A stretch of DNA of 32,674 nucleotides from an uncultured Actinomycetes bacterium (GTDB taxonomy: Bacteria; Actinomycetota; Actinomycetes; Nanopelagicales; Nanopelagicaceae), in contig CAINVP010000023.1 of assembly GCA_903854185.1 (NCBI GenBank), forward strand, positions 1 through 32,674, given 5' to 3'. How positions within the stretch are numbered: position 1 is the stretch's first letter; each line of letters begins with the position of its first letter. Positions 30,716 to 32,674 of this stretch are shown here, one piece after another. The position numbers and the translations under genes were made by a program. Below the pieces are notes generated by a model, which saw only the letters and a program-made list of their open reading frames with translations, ran no database searches and was not told where the DNA came from.

Positions 30716-32308
30716 CTAGCGAATCCAGAGGTATCTGTTGCGATCTTCCCGTTGGCCTAAGCCAATCTCAAGATCATGTTCGCCAGATCTGCGCTGCCAA
30801 TGATTGGCGCTCAGAATTCGTGAAATACCTGCCATATTTATTGGGTTCTCCAACTCTGCTGTTGCCTCATCGAGAGCAATAGGGCTCTGGTGATCAAATA
30901 CTGAAGTTGCGATTCCCAGTCGGTCGCCATCTTCGATAATCTCAACTAGACGTCCTTGTTGCGGCCAATCAATATTGGAAGCGGTTTGAATATGATAAAA
31001 ACCTTGCTTTGTGTCTTCATCTCCGACAAAGTCCACATGGTGTTCGTGGTTATGCCCTGCTAACCAGAGAATTATTCGATCATGCCTAAGGAGCTCTTCC
31101 CGCAACTCATCTTCACCCACTCGTCGATCAGTTCCAACAGGATGATAGAGATTGAAGAGAGTGAAAATTGGATGATGCGAAAGGAGAATGAAGTACTTGG
31201 GGGTTGGATCAGCTAGGACAGATTTCAACCAAACAAATTGGCTCTCATCAAGTGAACCTTGCCACCCACCATGGATATTCACAGTGTCCATTGAGATTAG
31301 TCGAACTGATTCGAGATCGCGATACCAATACTTGGTTCCAGTACGCACATTCTCTTCTGAGAGACCATGCCCATCATGTGCATCTGCGCACGAAGTGTGA
31401 ATCTTCGCCCAATCATCTGGCTTATTCAGTATCCGACGCTCATCCGGAGTGAGCGGTGATGTCTGACCACCATCAGGCGAAGGATATGTTGTTGGTCCAA
31501 CTTCAGTGAAATTACTAAAGAGGGCTTGAAGATTTATATCTGCAGAGAGTCCCGACAGGCGCCTATCACCAACTGCAAAAGCTTGAAGAATTTCATCAGG
31601 AGCAACAGTTCCTTGCAGAAGAGCATCGTGGTTGCCATGGGTAGCCAACCACTTGTGGCGAAGCCCTTGAGCTTGGAAGGGCTTGCGAACAGCGTCAGTT
31701 AGCCCCTTTATCGTGGGGAAACCATAAAGCGAACGGGGGAAATCGGGCTCCATGCCGGTGGGGGTTCCTTCAGGATTCCAATAGGAGCGGTCATACATCT
31801 TCGCGTCTGTAGATGCGACTCCCTCCCACTTTGTTGAATCCCCACTATCAGGATGAACCATTCCACCATCTAAGACTCCGAAGTACCAGCCCAATTCGTT
31901 CTGTTGGGCGTTATCGGTGACATCACCGGTAATAACTACTGCATCAATTGGACGATTGGTTACTGGTCCATACTCAATTGAGTTCACCGTGCGGACCATC
32001 GCTTCAAGTGTCTGCACTGTAAGAATTTCTTGCGCTCGATAGACGCCCACATACTTTACAACTTCCGACATCGGGTGATGCGGATCTCCAAAACGATCCA
32101 TGAGTTCAACTCGGGCTGGCGATTGGGCATCGCAGATATGAAGATCAGATAGATGGACAAGTGAGAGGATTGATTGAGCGGTCGGGCTTGGTTGATTCCC
32201 TAAGAGCGGCTCCCCTTCAACCAGCTCTAAATTTTTCCAGCCGTTTTCATTTGCAGCGCCTCGAATGATGCGTGCACTTCTCGTATCTTGGATTTCATCA
32301 TTACCCAT
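30716..32308 (-). CDS. Metallophosphoesterase, calcineurin-like (resembles TIGR03767/PPA1498 family)
   Basis: A 530-residue two-metal phosphoesterase. The five motifs are present in order: LVHLSDLHICD (Asp55, His57), VVITGDVTDN (Asp129), ATHGNHDALLQG, LLSHHPIF and WLAGHNHEHH. Long inserts separate motifs, as in the PPA1498 family of Actinobacteria, whose members generally have a Tat signal. This protein has no twin-arginine or hydrophobic N-terminus (starts MGNDEIQDTRSARIIRG), so a cytoplasmic location is likely unless the true start is missed. It begins two bases after the stop of the DUF885 gene, probably one operon. The substrate is unknown. Confidence 0.85.
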   Translation of the reverse strand: MGNDEIQDTRSARIIRGAANENGWKNLELVEGEPLLGNQPSPTAQSILSLVHLSDLHICDAQSPARVELMDRFGDPHHPMSEVVKYVGVYRAQEILTVQTLEAMVRTVNSIEYGPVTNRPIDAVVITGDVTDNAQQNELGWYFGVLDGGMVHPDSGDSTKWEGVASTDAKMYDRSYWNPEGTPTGMEPDFPRSLYGFPTIKGLTDAVRKPFQAQGLRHKWLATHGNHDALLQGTVAPDEILQAFAVGDRRLSGLSADINLQALFSNFTEVGPTTYPSPDGGQTSPLTPDERRILNKPDDWAKIHTSCADAHDGHGLSEENVRTGTKYWYRDLESVRLISMDTVNIHGGWQGSLDESQFVWLKSVLADPTPKYFILLSHHPIFTLFNLYHPVGTDRRVGEDELREELLRHDRIILWLAGHNHEHHVDFVGDEDTKQGFYHIQTASNIDWPQQGRLVEIIEDGDRLGIATSVFDHQSPIALDEATAELENPINMAGISRILSANHWQRRSGEHDLEIGLGQREDRNRYLWIR

Positions 32309-32310
32309 AA

Positions 32311-32674
32311 CTACCCCTGGAATTTTCCAATCTCTTCTCGGAGGGCATCAAGGCCCATGGGACCGATTCTCAAGGCATATGAATGGAATTTTTTAATATC
32401 GAATGCTGCACCGAGCCTTTTCTTAGCCTCATCGCGCACCTCAATCCAGACGCGTTCACCCACCTTGTAGGAGATTGCTTGTCCAGGCCAGGATAAGTAT
32501 CTATCAACTTCACTTGTTGCATATTCGCGATCAACCATTGCCTGCTCTACAAGTAAGTTAACTGCAGATTCTGCATCCCACGTACCGCCCGTGAAATTAG
32601 TTAGCTTTAGATGCATCCCGATATCGACTACAACGCGTGCAGCACGTAGCGCTTGACCAGAGAGAAATCCCAAC
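32311..32674 (-). CDS. DUF885 family protein, C-terminal part (gene continues past right edge)
   Basis: About 120 C-terminal residues are visible, with the DUF885 features LRAARVVVDIGMHLK, the RYLSWPGQAISYKVGE motif, REAKKRLG-like EVRDEAKKRLGAAFD, and FHSYALRIGPMGLDALRE. DUF885 proteins are predicted zinc metallopeptidase-like enzymes; the HEXXH-type residues would lie upstream outside the window. The stop is two bases before the metallophosphoesterase ATG. Call certain at family level; start and full domain not visible. Confidence 0.88.
   Translation of the reverse strand, partial: LGFLSGQALRAARVVVDIGMHLKLTNFTGGTWDAESAVNLLVEQAMVDREYATSEVDRYLSWPGQAISYKVGERVWIEVRDEAKKRLGAAFDIKKFHSYALRIGPMGLDALREEIGKFQG

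Overview
The window looks like part of a compact, streamlined actinobacterial chromosome of middling GC content (roughly half). Markers usually confined to Actinobacteria are an acyl-CoA carboxylase epsilon subunit between accD and accA, the small proteins DUF3117 and DUF3263, and the actinobacterial type of DapD. The short intergenic gaps and modest GC would suit a freshwater lineage such as acI/Nanopelagicales, but that placement is inference. I see no tRNA, rRNA, CRISPR array, insertion sequence or prophage, and no gene-free stretch above 300 bases.

Layout. 1-2210 (minus): a PRC-barrel/MgtE_N/CBS protein followed by an NRAMP-like transporter cut by the left edge. 2234-5519 (minus): mrp, tatB, htrA and an O-methyltransferase; the last is coupled to pepA (to 7075). 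7108-10067: nhaA (+), DUF3117 (-), a stand-alone sigma region-4 protein (-), a LOG-family enzyme (-) and dapD (+). 10086-10853 (minus): a secreted HNH-type protein with a Pro/Thr repeat linker. 10930-15388: trhO (-), a glycosyltransferase/SpoIID pair (-) and divergent ugd (+). 15389-17750 (minus): birA, purK, purE. 17819-21895 (+): accD, accE, maf and accA3. 21908-24336 (+): purine nucleoside phosphorylase and a phosphosugar mutase. 24337-26335 (minus): trpS and a BMP-family binding protein. 26355-29350 (minus): a CNNM/CorC-type CBS protein, a DUF3263 protein and a PLP decarboxylase. 29462-30685 (+): ndh. 30716-32674 (minus): a DUF885 protein cut by the right edge, then a metallophosphoesterase.

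How the genes work together. BirA lies divergent to the carboxylase whose BCCP domain it should biotinylate. Purine nucleoside phosphorylase releases (deoxy)ribose-1-phosphate, which the adjacent phosphomutase could convert to the 5-phosphate; the convergent BMP protein may bind nucleosides outside the cell. Ugd, the glycosyltransferase and the SpoIID protein point to envelope work. The MgtE_N/CBS protein and NRAMP-like transporter look like a split sensor plus channel for a divalent cation.

Expression style. At about 17 operon heads I find a TANNNT-like -10 hexamer ending 6-8 bases before an ATG or GTG, with no Shine-Dalgarno sequence, which indicates leaderless transcripts. Inside operons, genes overlap by 1-8 bases (ATGA, TAATG, TGATG). 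Only a few genes (nhaA, birA, ndh, the CNNM gene, purE, spoIID) carry clear ribosome-binding sites. Two -10 boxes incorporate the upstream gene's stop codon, and two convergent gene pairs abut with no base between their stop codons.
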